DNA from: Diplonema papillatum
Lineage: Eukaryota; Euglenozoa; Diplonemea; Diplonemida; Diplonemidae
Length of the DNA stretch: 64,000 bases
Assembly (NCBI GenBank): GCA_030068145.1
Contig: JAPJBO010000162.1
Location: 62,001 to 126,000 of the forward strand
Reading direction: 5' to 3'
The notes below the pieces were generated by a model. It saw only the letters and a program-made list of their open reading frames with translations. It had not been told where the DNA came from and made no database searches. Positions 32,201 to 42,420 of the stretch are shown one piece after another. The position numbers and the translations under genes were made by a program. Numbering within the stretch: position 1 is the first letter of the stretch; every line of letters starts with the position of its first letter.

Positions 32201-32429
32201 TAGAGGGGGGGGGGGGGGGGGTCTGGTTTATCCGGCCATCCGGCCAAAGTGGCTGATCCTTAACAAGAGCGCTGACCCCCCCCCCCCCCCCTCCCATGCC
32301 GGACATTGTCCGCCAAAGTCTAACTGACACGTTCCCTGAGGAACATTTTCTTTTTCCAGATTGATGGCCGCGCGTCTGAAGACGAACGAGCATATGGGGA
32401 AAACAGGGTGGAGGGGAAGGAAGGGATGG

Positions 32430-32705
32430 GAGGGGGAATTTGCAAGAACGTGCTTGGAAAGTACGTGCTCAAGATCGCGCCGTGTCCTGTTCGCACCATG
32501 TTTTGGTCCTTTAAGCTACGGACACATCCTACGGACACTTGCTACGGACACATTCAGGCGGACTATCAACGAGAAGCGCAAAAGCTGACTGTCTGCAGAC
32601 AGGACCGCAGCGTGAGCCTGGTTCGTCTGGCAGCTGTTCACAGCTCGTCACAGCCACGAGCACTCATGCTGCGAGAGCACAGGAAAATGCGTCTAGGGGT
32701 AAAGT
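32430..32705 (+). repeat. family A copy (diverged)
   Basis: Carries TTTGCAAGAACGTGCTTGGAA, CTTTAAGCTACGGACACAT and CGTCACAGCCACGAGCA, matching the better copies at 40.3, 48.2 and 54.3 kb in the same orientation. Confidence 0.75.
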
Positions 32706-32984
32706 CCCCTAGAACCTCGCCTGAGCAAGAGGGGCCCAGGTTTTCATTGCCATTCATTCGGAGGGTCGTTTTTGATGCGGGTGTGTTCAGCTGCAGTGTG
32801 GAGTCGGCTCTTGACAAAACCGATGAGAAAAAGAGACCGCTTCTATTCTTCACATTTATTTTCTCACGAATGGAGGGGAGTCGGTCTTGTTTTAGGGTAC
32901 GTTGTGCTAAGTTTGCCCGAACTGCAGACAAGCGCAAGAGGTCTAGTCTACTCTTCCCGGCGGTATTGAGTCCTTTTATTCTTC

Positions 32985-33125
32985 GCTTTTTCTCACGAAC
33001 GGGGGGGTCGGTCCTGCTTTTGGCTTTGTAGGTTCTCCCGACTCCCCAATTCGTGGTTAGCACAAACTCAAGAGGTCTAGTCGGATTCCCTGCAGTATTA
33101 GCATACTTTCAAGAACAGAACTTGA
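32985..33125 (+). repeat. dispersed repeat shared with 53.2 kb
   Basis: A segment containing TCTCACGAACGGGGGGGTCG and CCCTGCAGTATTAGCATACT is repeated at 53220-53355 in the same orientation; a partial copy precedes it at about 32850. Confidence 0.85.
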
Positions 33126-33239
33126 GAGAGCGCAGGGTGTGACATCCCCCCCAGGTCTTTGGGAGTGGATTGCCGCATGCTTCTCTCCCTTACTGGAAAG
33201 AAGGCGAGCGTAACTTTGCGCATCCTGTGGGTTGCCCTT

Positions 33240-33330
33240 CAATGTATTGTGCAGGCTAACAAAGACGTCACCCGGCACGCACAAACAAAACGCAAAGTGC
33301 AATGTGCTCTTCTTCTTGCGAAACCCGCAC
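33240..33330 (-). repeat. dispersed repeat, inverted relative to 56.3-56.5 kb
   Basis: On the minus strand TTTTGTTTGTGCGTGCCGGG and CCTGCACAATACATTGAAGG occur in the same order as on the plus strand at 56340-56475, with extra sequence between them in that copy. Confidence 0.75.
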
Positions 33331-33483
33331 CTCCACTTCTGAGGTTCCTGATTGCACGGGCCATGATGTGCCGCGTGAAAGCCAGCGGCAGGCAACTGTA
33401 CCACGGGATAGCGCGATGAAGATCGTGTTGTCTTCCGTGGAGCCGCCGAGGTTGGTCGTCAATCCTTCGTCTTTGCAGCCCAT
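33268..33483 (-). CDS. small open frame, unrecognised
   Basis: 71 codons from an ATG, beginning MGCKDEGLTTNLGGSTEDN. The first 35 codons have fairly good third-position GC and the start resembles an N-myristoylation site (MGC). The 3' part runs into a dispersed repeat. It could be a first exon with the real splice donor inside. No family was recognised. Confidence 0.25.
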   Translation of the reverse strand: MGCKDEGLTTNLGGSTEDNTIFIALSRGTVACRWLSRGTSWPVQSGTSEVEVRVSQEEEHIALCVLFVRAG

Positions 33484-33584
33484 TAGGGACGGACCTGGTA
33501 GACCGCAGTGTTATGCGATGGACCGTGATCGACAGCCGCTGAACACGATGCAATTCCAGTCGGATGGACTTGGCAGTGTGCGCG

Positions 33585-33850
33585 CGATCAGCCGGCTTGC
33601 CGGCTGATTAAATTTCGAGCCTTTTTTTCATACCTGCAGACTCGCGCAAAATCAGCCGATTTTCAACGGTGTACGCTTTGGCTATGCCGCCCATGGAGCG
33701 GAATCCGCTTGACGCACAAACCGGGCAAGTTGTGAATCAAGATGTTGTCGCAAAACCCCGTCTGATCGGCAGACCAAAAATCAGCCGGCTGATTATCAGC
33801 CGGTCAGTTTTTCAAGAATTTCTTTCCGGCTGAAATCAGCCGCTTTTCTA
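33585..33850. repeat. AATCAGCCGGC inverted-motif element
   Basis: Palindromic GCCGGCTTGCCGGC and AATCAGCCGGCTGATT, plus half-sites ATCAGCCG, occur at both ends of a segment of about 260 bp, as in a miniature inverted-repeat element. No target-site duplication could be assigned. Confidence 0.5.
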
Positions 33851-34895
33851 CTTTGCGCGAACACTGGTCCTCGGCGTGCGAACGAGTACCGAGGCACCAC
33901 GCCTGAAGGCCAATCGATCACCGATTACGGCATGTGGTCCGCCATCAACTAAATGATGTCGGTCGCCATGGGCCGTGTCGTTCTTGCACTGTCCGAAGGT
34001 CAAGGAAAGACGTCGCCGGCCGCCAAGGAGCAAAGAGCCGGACCTCTACGATCTGCTGCACACTGCGGGCTGGGCCTGCAAAAGGATACACGGGTCTCTC
34101 ATGGCTTTACTCGCCTACGAGTGTCCCTACGAACAGCAAATGTGTGCCGTGACCTGTGAGTGAAGTCGGGTTGAGGTAACCTGTACACGGCTACTGCACA
34201 GAAGGAACCGGTGCGCCTTCGAACAAGAGTTGTTCGTGCCGCCGTGATCTGCGAGTGAAGGCAGGATGTGGTAAACCTGCGGCTGAACAGAATAGACAGG
34301 TTCAAAGACTAAGAGCGGTAGTACAGGCTTGCTGGCAGCATACCTCGACTAACAGGTGTCGCGTTCACTCGAAACGGGCTTCACAAATTCTTCAGGTGCC
34401 GACACCAGCTCGTTCGATGGCGTGGACAGAGGCGACATAGGCGAGTTGGAATTGTTGCTCGACTTCGCGTACTCAGCAAACGAACGAGACTCAAGATCGT
34501 CTGTTGTGTTGTGGTACGTTGGGTGTCATAATTAGCACTACTGCAATTGCGACTGCGAAACGTGCCAGGCAGTGCGAAAGCAGAAAGGAACAGTCGTGGA
34601 GGAGAGTAGTTCTTCCAGGGTGCTTTGCACTGATCGCGAAAGAACACCAAACGCGCAGTTTTGCTCGATTGGTGCCGACAACATCCATGCCTTGAGTGAC
34701 GGTATTTTGAGGGGGGGTCGTTGTATGTTGGCCTGGGGTTGCAAGAACGTGATTTGTGCCCAACACCGCACGGATTGGAAACGATCGTTTACGAGAATTC
34801 GTCATTTTGGCCTGAAAAAAAAACCAGCCTACTAGCTTGGGGGGGGTCAGCTGGTCGCCAGACCAGAGTTGGTCTGGAAACTGGTCTGGGTCAAA
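33851..34895. other. intergenic; coding-like fragment at 33.97-34.16 kb
   Basis: The plus-strand frame at about 34030-34160 reads EPDLYDLLHTAGWACKRIHG and continues about 20 residues to a stop. It looks protein-like but matches no family I know. It may be a degraded element ORF or exon. Confidence 0.3.
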
Positions 34896-34899
34896 AAGA

Positions 34900-35560
34900 A
34901 AAAAAAATCTCAGCTATTATTATTTTCCGGAGAAACCGGCTACCCACAGTGTACTACACACTGTGTACTACAGTGTGTTCAGGGTACCAGTGTACTACCA
35001 CCGTGCACCACGGGGTACTATCACGGGGTACCACAGTGTACTACCACCGTGTTCAACCACTGGGTGCCACAGTGTGGCACCAAGGCGGAGAAGCACATCG
35101 ACAAAAGCCAAGAAGGGGCTTCACGAGCAGACGCTGACCGACGTGCTAATGCTCGGGCTCAATGGCCCGTATGAACGTGGCAGCGGCATCCCGAGGAGCG
35201 CTATGGAGGCGTACCTCAATGCGTGGATTGCGAGCCCAAGAACACTGAACTTCGCCACGTGGCCGGAGTATGAAGCGTGCGTCGACAAAGTGGGGGTCAT
35301 GCGCAAAAATATGATGACTAACCCAAGGCTGCTGCAATGCCCTTCATTAACGCTGTTCGTCCCTTTGTTTCCCGTAGCAGGCGTATGGCTTTCTTCGTTC
35401 TTTGTCCACCATCCACCGCTATCCGGTACGACTTCGCTCTGCAGGCATTCGTTGCCGAAGGGGGGTGGCTGCCCTCCTACCCCCTGTGCACCAAATTTGG
35501 ATACAGACCAGTTTACCAGTTCTGGGCTCGGGGGTCGAGGTCAGAGCTAGTATGCTGGTC
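34900..35560 (+). mobile_element. hAT transposase C-terminal remnant, copy 1
   Basis: At 35090-35335 the plus-strand frame ends a hAT dimerisation-type helix (TKAKKGLHEQTLTDVLMLGL) and continues through a short region ending NMMTNPRLLQ. It is preceded by (G)TACTACAGTGTG-type palindromes and followed by a conserved 220-bp flank, all repeated in copy 2. Catalytic parts are absent. Confidence 0.6.
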
Positions 35561-36480
35561 TGGAAACTGGTCTGGGTCAAAAAAAAAAAAAATCTCAGCT
35601 ATTATTATTTTCCTGGAGGAACCGGCTACCCACAGTGTACTACACACTGTGTACTACAGTGTGTAGTACACAGTGTGTACTACACACTGTAGTACACACT
35701 ACAGTTAGTCCCGGAGCAACCGGCTACCCACCGTGCACCACGGGGTACCACAGTGTGCTACCACGTGGTACCACAGTGTGCTACCACGGGGTACCACAGT
35801 GTGCTACCACGGGGTACCACAGTGTGCTACCACCGTGTTCAACCACCGGGTGCATTGGAAGACGTCATGCTGGGGCTGCTGAAGTCATCGAACCTTTCGA
35901 CGGCATTTCCAGAGACAAACAAGCTGTTTGCCATGGCTGTTGTCCCCAATGGACAGCACCGGTCGAGCGTGTCTTTTCAAACATGAAAAGGGTGTTGACA
36001 AAAGCCAGGTAAGAGGCTTCACGAGCAGACGCTGACCGGCGTGCTAAGGCATGCTCGGGCTCAATGGCCCGTATGAACGTGGCAGCGGCATCCCGAGGAG
36101 CGCTATGGAGGCGTACCTCAATGCGTGGATTGCGAGCCCAAGAACACTGAACTTCGCCACGTGGCCGGAGTATGAAGCGTGCGTCGACAAAGTGGGGGTC
36201 ATTCGCAGAAATATGATGACTAACCCAAGGCTGCTGCAATCGGCCCTTCACTGACGCTGTTGTTGGCCCACTCGTCCCTTTGCTTCCCGTAGCAGGCGTA
36301 TGGCTTTCTTCGTCCTTTGTCCACCATCCCACCGCTATCCGGTACGACTTCGCTCTGCAGGCATCCGTTGCCGAACGGGGGTGTCTGCCCTCCTGCATCC
36401 ACACCCCCTGTGCACAAAATTTGGATACAGACCAGTTTACCAGTTCTGGGCTCAGGGGTCGAGGTCAGAGCTAGTTTGCT
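35561..36480 (+). mobile_element. hAT transposase C-terminal remnant, copy 2
   Basis: 35855-36012 encodes APVERVFSNMKRVLTKA, the typical hAT C-terminal dimerisation motif ('ERVFS..K.(I/V)LT'), then a stop from a small deletion relative to copy 1. 36050-36250 repeats the downstream part of copy 1 almost exactly. The module also includes the GTGTACTACACAC and ACCACGGGGTACCACAGTG repeat tracts at 35630-35850. The two copies complement each other but neither is intact. Confidence 0.65.
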
Positions 36481-36690
36481 GAAAAAAACGATCGTCAAAA
36501 AAAACGATCGTTTTTTGGTGTAATTCCCCTATATCCCAACACTTGAAATTTTGTTCCCTTATATCCCAATGGGATTGCCTTGGGCAAGGCAATCCCATTG
36601 GGATATAAGGGAACAAAATTTGTTGGTTGGGATATAAGGGAACAAAATTTGTTGTCCCATTGGGATATAAGGGAACAAAATTTGTTGACC
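36481..36690. repeat. inverted repeat with about 36-bp arms plus tandem half-units
   Basis: Arms 36547-36582 and 36583-36621 are near-perfect complements around CCTTGGGCAAGG; the unit is TTCCCTTATATCCCAATGGG. Two more right-arm units follow. The same sequence in the reverse arrangement is at 38355-38560. AACGATCGTTTT palindromes precede it at 36488-36516. Confidence 0.9.
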
Positions 36691-36699
36691 ACAGAACCT

Positions 36700-37115
36700 G
36701 GCCAGACCAGTCAGTCCGACCAGCCTGGACAGACCAGACAGCCTGGACAGCCTGGACAGCCTGAACAGCCTGGACAGCCTGGACAGCCTGGACAGCCTGA
36801 CCAGACCGGTCAGTCCGACCAGCCCGGACTGACCAGACAGCCTGGACTGACCAGACAGTCCGACCAGCCTGGACAAACCAGACAGCCTGGACAGCCTGAC
36901 CAGACCAGTCAGCCCGGACTGACCAGACAGTCCAACCAGCCTGGGCAAACCAGACAGCCTGGGCAGCCTGACCAGACCAGTCAGTCCGACCAGCCCGGAC
37001 TGACCAGACAGCCCGGACAGCCTGGACAGACCAGACAGTCCGACAAGCTTGGCAGGCTGGAGGCTGGAGCCTGACCAGTCTAGTCCGGCTGACCCAGAGT
37101 CCGACCAGCCTGGAC
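36700..37115 (+). repeat. 10-bp minisatellite (CAGCCTGGACAG / CAGACCAGT)
   Basis: About forty degenerate copies of a 10-bp unit alternating CCTGGACAGC, CAGACCAGAC and CAGTCCGACC types. Open frames on both strands (P-G-Q-T-R-Q-type repeats) are artefacts of the repeat. Confidence 0.9.
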
Positions 37116-37348
37116 TGCCTGACCAGACCAAGCCCTGGCGGTTGGTGCTGCAAGATCAACAGGAAGGGTGGGTCTTCTAGGTCCTTGGTTTCTTTCAATG
37201 GGAAGAACGGGAACAAAATTAGTTACCCAATGAACAGATGCAGAACCTGTCCTGCTGTAGGAAGGTACAAGGTTGTTAAAAGTCCACACGAATCACAGGA
37301 CGTGGAACATGATTCGTAGGACCGCTGAGCACAAAGTTACCAAGTTTT

Positions 37349-37752
37349 CAAAACACCGCAACGGAGCAGGCGCCCGGCAGGCAATAGGCTCGGTCAGACT
37401 GATCCCTCACACCGAAGTGATCACGGGTTGCCTTGTGGGCGTAGATGCGCGGGGCTGAACTCAGGCTGCATGAGTGGGTTTTGTCAGGTAACAATGACCC
37501 TCCACACCGGATCTCAAGAGTAAGCTTCGTTTCCAAAAGTCGTGATCAAGTCTGTATACCCACAGAAGGCGCGAACTTAACGCAAGGACCCTTCAGACGT
37601 GGAACGCATTGGTCAGAAAAGCAAACACCGCAACGGAGCAGGCGCCCGGCAGGCATTAGGCTCGGTCAGGACTGATCCCTCACACCGAAGTGATCATGGG
37701 TTGCCTTGTGAGCGTAGATGCGCGGGGCTGAACTCAGGCTGCATAGTGGGTT
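37349..37752 (+). repeat. direct repeat of about 130 bp
   Basis: 37349-37475 and 37621-37752 are about 95% identical (AACACCGCAACGGAGCAGGC, ATGCGCGGGGCTGAACTCAG), separated by 145 bp. Confidence 0.9.
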
Positions 37753-38354
37753 TGCGGAACTGCCGTAGCATCGATCAGCGAGTAAACGTATCCATCCCTG
37801 GCCGTGGCGCTCGATGGCTTCGGTAAACCGCATCGCGTATACAGACGAGACTTGACTCCGTACTTAGAGAGCGAATTCCGTCGATCATAGTGCAGATGAC
37901 TTTACGCAGGACGATGCAATATTACCCCTCCCTTCCCTCTTTGCCCTCCCGAAAAGAAAAGGCGTCGTTGAGCAGAGTGTAAAAAAGGATACGGGTGCAC
38001 GTGCACGCGGGGCTCATGCAGATGGAAAAAAATCGGCCATTTATCCGTAACGTAAAACACGCAAACGTGCAAGAAGCTGCAGCGCAACCGGATGCGAAGT
38101 AGGGCAGTGCTAAACATGTGCTGACTGCTTCCAGAACTGAAATTGCTGGTGCTGGTCCTGCTGCCAATCTTGTTACGACGGTTGCTTCCTCTTCCTCTGG
38201 CGACCACAACGGCCGAAGTGGCAGTGAAATTTTGAGAAATTGAAACCTCATTTTGGAGGTCAAATTTGGATTTTTGTTTCAACGACACCAAACGTCCCCG
38301 AATAGTCACTTTGACCCCCGGGAAAATTTTTTAAAGGGGTCCCCCAAAAATCGT
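37753..38354. other. intergenic, nothing recognised
   Basis: No conserved gene, RNA or repeat family was identified. Confidence 0.4.
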
Positions 38355-38560
38355 CATGACCACAAATTTTGTTCCCTTATATCCCAATGGGACAACAAAT
38401 TTTGTTCCCTTATATCCCAACCAACAAATTTTGTTCCCTTATATCCCAATGGGATTGCCTTGCCCAAGGTAATCCCATTGGGATATAAGGGAACAAAAAT
38501 TTGTTGTCCCATTGGGATATAAGGGAACAAAAATTGAAGTGGTGGGATATAAGGGAAATT
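38355..38560. repeat. second TTCCCTTATATCCCAATGGG inverted repeat
   Basis: Same units as at 36.5 kb in opposite arrangement: three left-arm units, then the palindrome centred on CCTTGCCCAAGG, then two right-arm units. The two loci are 1.8 kb apart. Confidence 0.9.
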
Positions 38561-38589
38561 CACCTCGCTTTTTTTTCTATAGGGGTTTG

Positions 38590-38880
38590 CTTAGGGTACC
38601 CGGGAAAGCCTGCTACATGAGAGCCGTTGGCGGTACTGCAGCCACGGGTCTCCGGGTCAAGTGGCTACCAATTTCCCTAAGTAATGGCACTAATGCATCA
38701 CGGCGTGGCGCACCTTGGGGCTTGACGCTTGCGCTGAGCACAAGCTCGTCGAGACGGTCAGCCGCAGGGCAGAGCGGACGGGGTTGTAGCACTGTGCTGC
38801 CTTCGACTCAAGCTTTGCAAGCTGTGGTTGACCGCCACATTCCTGGACTCGGAGCGGTTTTTTTCGTTCCCGTTTTCACA
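38590..38880 (-). repeat. family C repeat copy
   Basis: On the minus strand, CCGAGTCCAG is followed by a frame starting ECGGQPQLAKLESKAAQ and ending SAQASSPK, then AAG|GTGCGC. Orientation and frame match the copies at 8.9 and 15.1 kb. Confidence 0.8.
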
Positions 38881-38927
38881 TTTCTTCTTTCTTCCATAGG
38901 GGTTTGCTTCGGTGTGTCGAGTGACAG

Positions 38928-39320
38928 GTGAAGTTTTGTGTATCACGTTACTGCCACGACGGCACTATGGCACTGCGATCGAACAGACAGTGGAGGGTAG
39001 GCAGTCGGAACAGTTTATCGGCGCTCGCCGGAGTCGAAGCATCAGGTGAAGGAGTCAAACTAAAGTTTATCATGACCAAGTTCATCAAAATTGACGAAGA
39101 AGAAGGTGCGAGACGAAGGGGAGGAGAAAGGCGTCAGTACAAACAATCACTAAAAACCTGGGCGGACGAGTTGGTAAAGAAGCTGGGAATAGCAGAAATT
39201 CGTTGTTCTAGCGCGACGAGGGCATTCTGCAGGAGAAGCCGTAGCTGGGGAAGCGCAAGCCTGCAGTGTTCGAGGAAGGAGGCAAGCATATCAGTTCGGA
39301 AGACAGCAACAAGCAAGTAG
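38928..39320 (+). CDS. basic open frame, probably mobile-element remnant
   Basis: 130 codons. The middle part (ATG at 39071, KFIKIDEEEGARRRG onwards to ADELVKKLGIAEI) is charged and helical-looking. Codon bias is weaker than in the window's genes, and continuing similarity to a coding style switches frame downstream (39334-39537). No family was recognised, and it lies on the strand opposite to all confident genes. Confidence 0.2.
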   Translation: MKFCVSRYCHDGTMALRSNRQWRVGSRNSLSALAGVEASGEGVKLKFIMTKFIKIDEEEGARRRGGERRQYKQSLKTWADELVKKLGIAEIRCSSATRAFCRRSRSWGSASLQCSRKEASISVRKTATSK

Positions 39321-39639
39321 AAAGAGCACTTTTATGAGCAGCAAAGCTTCAGTCTACGCCGCCAGCCTCAGAGTTGAGTCGGGAAGGATACGATACTCCT
39401 TGAGTGGGCATACAAAGCGCATGATTGCGGAAAATGACGAGAAAAGAGCATGCGACCCAAAACTTGACAGCATCTTGCCGTTGCTGAGGATGAGAATCCG
39501 CAGGCGATGTCAACGTTGGCAACCCTTTCCGACATGAAAGACCATGCACCGGCTGAATCTGGCCGCCGAAGTCAATTTCTACACAAGAAATGACATGTCA
39601 AACGTTGTTAGTTCATGATTCCAACAAGAAAAACTGAGA

Positions 39640-39725
39640 AGAAAAAAACGATCGTTTTTGAAAACGATAAAAAACGATGATAGTTCACTATCTAAAACGA
39701 TCGTTTTTTTCAACTATCGTTTTCA
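39640..39725. repeat. cluster of AACGATCGTT palindromes
   Basis: AAACGATCGTTTTT and mirrored halves recur four times in 85 bp and can fold into nested hairpins. A related pair is at 36488-36516. Confidence 0.75.
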
Positions 39726-39734
39726 TTCCATGAC

Positions 39735-39960
39735 ACCGCATGCGCCGTGTTTCGCTGCTTTAAGCCACGGACACATACGGCCATAATCTGCAGACAGGAC
39801 AGCGGTGTGAGTCTGGTCTGTCAGGCGGCTGTTTCTTAGCTCGTCACAGCCAGGGTCACCCGTGCTACTTGAGCACTGGCTTTAAGGGGGGAAATCTAGT
39901 GTTGTTTAGACAGAATACTGCCTCTCATGCATGTTTGATGCTAGCATCAAGTCTTCTTCG
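39735..39960 (+). repeat. family A copy, partial
   Basis: Contains TTTAAGCCACGGACACATA and the start of the next element with CTGCCTCTCATGCATGTTTG followed by the palindrome TTGATGCTAGCATCAA. Confidence 0.75.
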
Positions 39961-40264
39961 AGGGAAAAGGGAAGAGGGGTAGCAGGGAGTGTAAGACTCC
40001 GCAGATAGGGTATGAAACCTTGAGGGACTAGTCCTCTTTTTTTCTTTTTCACCGCGGTGCTGTGTGCACCTCGTTCTTCGTCTCGGGTTTCGCTCGTGAA
40101 CGCAGACCAATCCAGAGTTAGAGCTCATCAGTGGGTCCTTTGGACGGGGACTTTCGGTTCTGTTCCGGTGCTATCTCAACTTTCTGGTTTCATTGTTCGT
40201 CGCATCCTTCCTTCGTCAAGTAAAAAAAGGGAGGGTCGGGTTTTTGGTTGTGGCTCGTAACCAA

Positions 40265-40600
40265 CCGCCGCGGGGGAGAAAATCTTATGTATAGGCAGAG
40301 CACTGCCTCTCGAGCATGGTTGATGCTAGCATCAAGTCTTCTTCGAGGGGGATTGCAAGAACGTGCTTGGAATAGGTATGTGCTCAACGCCGCACTGGTC
40401 CCGTCTGCGCCGTGTTTCGGTCCTTTAAGCCACGGACACAGAAGGCGGACCATCATCAGCGCGGAACCTGAGTGTTTGCAGACAGGACTGCGGTGTGAGT
40501 CTGGCTTGTCAGGCGGCTGTTCGTAGCTCGTCACAGCCAGGACCACCCGTGCTACCAGAGCACAGGCGAATCCGTAATGGGGAGGAGGCCCCTACAACCG
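40265..40600 (+). repeat. family A copy, near full length
   Basis: Includes the leader (GAAAATCTTATG), CTGCCTCTCGAGCATGGTTG, the 16-bp palindrome TTGATGCTAGCATCAA, TTGCAAGAACGTGCTTGGAA, GCCACGGACACA and CAGGACCACCCGTGCTACCA. It lies just downstream (on the gene strand) of the CK1 exon 2 donor, so in the next CK1 intron or 3' region. Confidence 0.85.
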
Positions 40601-40656
40601 TGTGACTTCTTCGAGGGGGAGGGGAGTAGGTATTCGAAGAGTAATAGACGGGGTAC

Positions 40657-41432
40657 CTGAGAGGCGCTGCGCCAAGCCGTTGAGCTCCCAGTCCAGCGGC
40701 CGTTGCTCTCGGAGGGGGAGGAAGAGCGAGCGGTATTTTTCGTAGTCCGGCCGCGACTCGAACTTGAGCTTGCGGACGCTCGCCAGGTACGACCGGAAGG
40801 CCGGGGGGAACGCGCCGCAGAGCTCGTCGAGGCTGGTGACCTGCTTGCACAGCATCGTGCGGTGGTTCCGCTCCGGCTTCTCGAAGCGGGCGCCGATGTT
40901 CTGCCACGGCAGCCGCCCCCTCAGGAAGTAGAGGAACATGTAAGCCAGGGACTCCATGTCGTCCCGCCGGCCCTGTTCGAACCCCTTATGCGCGCCGACT
41001 GAGACGTATCGCTCGGTGCCGACGAAGCTTTTTCCGGTGGTAAACGGGATGTGGTCTCCGGTGCTCGTCACAAACCGGTGTGCAAGCCCAAAGTCGATGA
41101 TGTAAATCCGGTCCCACCCGCCCTTCCTGCCGAGGACGAAGTTGTGCGGCTTAATGTCGCGGTGCAGGAATCCCCGGTCGTGGATAAACTGCATGCACGA
41201 CATGATGTTCACGGCTATGGTGGAGACGGTGCCCGGCGAGAGCGTTCCGCAGCCCTTCTTTATGATCGCGTCCAGGGAGGGGCCCATCAGGTCCAGCACC
41301 AGCACGTTCGCGCTGCCCTGCGGGAAGAACTCGTAGCACGTCGGCAGGTACAGACTCCCGCTGAGTGTCTTCAAGGTCGCGTACTCCGCCGCTAGCTTCT
41401 CGCGTGCCCGCGTCTCGACTTTCAAGCAGTAC
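40657..41432 (-). CDS. casein kinase 1 (CK1 family), exon 2 with most of the kinase domain
   Basis: Serine/threonine kinase of the CK1 group. It continues exon 1 (46241-46380) in phase: CG|G joins to give VRYCLKVE. In whole-protein numbering: catalytic Lys 51, HRDIKPHN at 137-144, DFG at 160-162, and the CK1 signature GTERYVSVGAHKG...QGRRDDMESL (about 185-209) followed by RGRLPWQ. All catalytic residues are present, so it should be active. Third-position GC is strong until LAQRLSG and collapses after CAG|GTACCCC at 40656, so I end the exon there. Reading on would add 22 unlikely residues to a TAG at 40592. A C-terminal exon is then expected further left. CK1 enzymes phosphorylate acidic or primed sites in many processes; the specific role here is unknown. 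Confidence 0.9.
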
Positions 41433-41448
41433 CTGTACAGTGGGTCTT

Positions 41449-41545
41449 TTTAGAGTGAAACTTCGCGCGAGGATCCGGGGGTTTAAGGTCTCGGGGTGAC
41501 CAGGTGTCGAAGGGGTTCCGTTAAGGTGCCATGTATATCGTATTT
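41449..41545 (+). repeat. family K copy next to the CK1 3' splice site
   Basis: TTTAGAGTGAAACTTCGCGC, then GATCCGGGGG and GTCTCGGGGTGACCA, as in copies at 9.02, 45.12, 47.66, 50.69 and 57.42 kb. On the gene strand it ends GAAGTTTCACTCTAAA, 16 nt before the AG, and the CTCTAAA is a plausible branch point. Confidence 0.8.
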
Positions 41546-41701
41546 GTCGTAGCACCAGTGCATGTGCGTGTGTTTGTTGCCTATTGCCGACTATTTGACT
41601 TCCAGTTCTTTTAAGTAGGGGGGCCCACGCAAGGCAAGCTACAATGGGGCAATTTGGGACAAAAATTATGAGGGCTTTTTTACCGCGTTTCAGCTGGAAA
41701 A

Positions 41702-42420
41702 CTCATGCAAAACCCCCGAAAAACACTACTGTGGAGTAGTTTGGGTGGTAGGAAGGTGGTTCAGCCCTCGGATCGAACACCTTCTCAAAGAATTTCCAGC
41801 TCGGCACAGTGTCCCCTGGGCAATTACCATGGAAAAAGGGGGATTTCACAGGATCTAATCGCGCATTCGAGGGAGATGCTTCATGCAAAACCCCCCAGAA
41901 AATACGACTGTGGAGTAGTTAGGGTGGTAGGAAGGTGGTGCAGCCCTCGGATCGAACATCTTCTCAAAAATCTCCTGCTCGGCACAGTGTCCCCTGGGCA
42001 ATTACCATGGAAAAAGGGGAATTTCACAGGAAAGTAGATCTAATCGCGCATTCGAGGGAAATGCTTCATGCAAACCCCCCCAAAAAATACGACTGTGGAG
42101 TAGTTAGGGTGGTTCAGCCCTCGGATCGAACATCTTCTCAAAAATCTCCTGCTCGGCACAGTGTCCCCTGGGCAATTACCATGGAAAAAGGGGAATTTCA
42201 CAGGAAAATAGATCTAATCACGCATCCGAGGAGATGATTCATGCAAAAACCCCCAAGAAATACGACTGTGGAGTAGTTAGAGTGGTAGAAAGGTGGTTCA
42301 GCCCTCGGATCGAACATCTTCTCCAAAACTTCCTGCTCGGCGCAGTGTCTCCTGGGCAATTACCATGGAAAAAGGGAACTTCACAGGAAAGTAGATCTAA
42401 TCGCGCATTCGAGGGAGATG
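41702..42420 (+). repeat. tandem array, unit about 178 bp, four copies
   Basis: Four head-to-tail copies of a 174-184-bp unit containing GACTGTGGAGTAGTTAGGGT, CAGCCCTCGGATCGAACATC and GGGCAATTACCATGGAAAAA. It lies inside the CK1 intron. Confidence 0.95.

Noticed and set aside
36452..37216. 254-codon minus-strand frame rich in V, W, Q, A and R
   Set aside because: Produced by the 10-bp minisatellite; the periodic peptide follows the DNA repeat.
40592..40656. CK1 C-terminal extension to the TAG at 40592
   Set aside because: Third-position GC collapses exactly at a CAG|GTACCCC donor, so this is more likely intron; kept as an alternative in the CDS entry.
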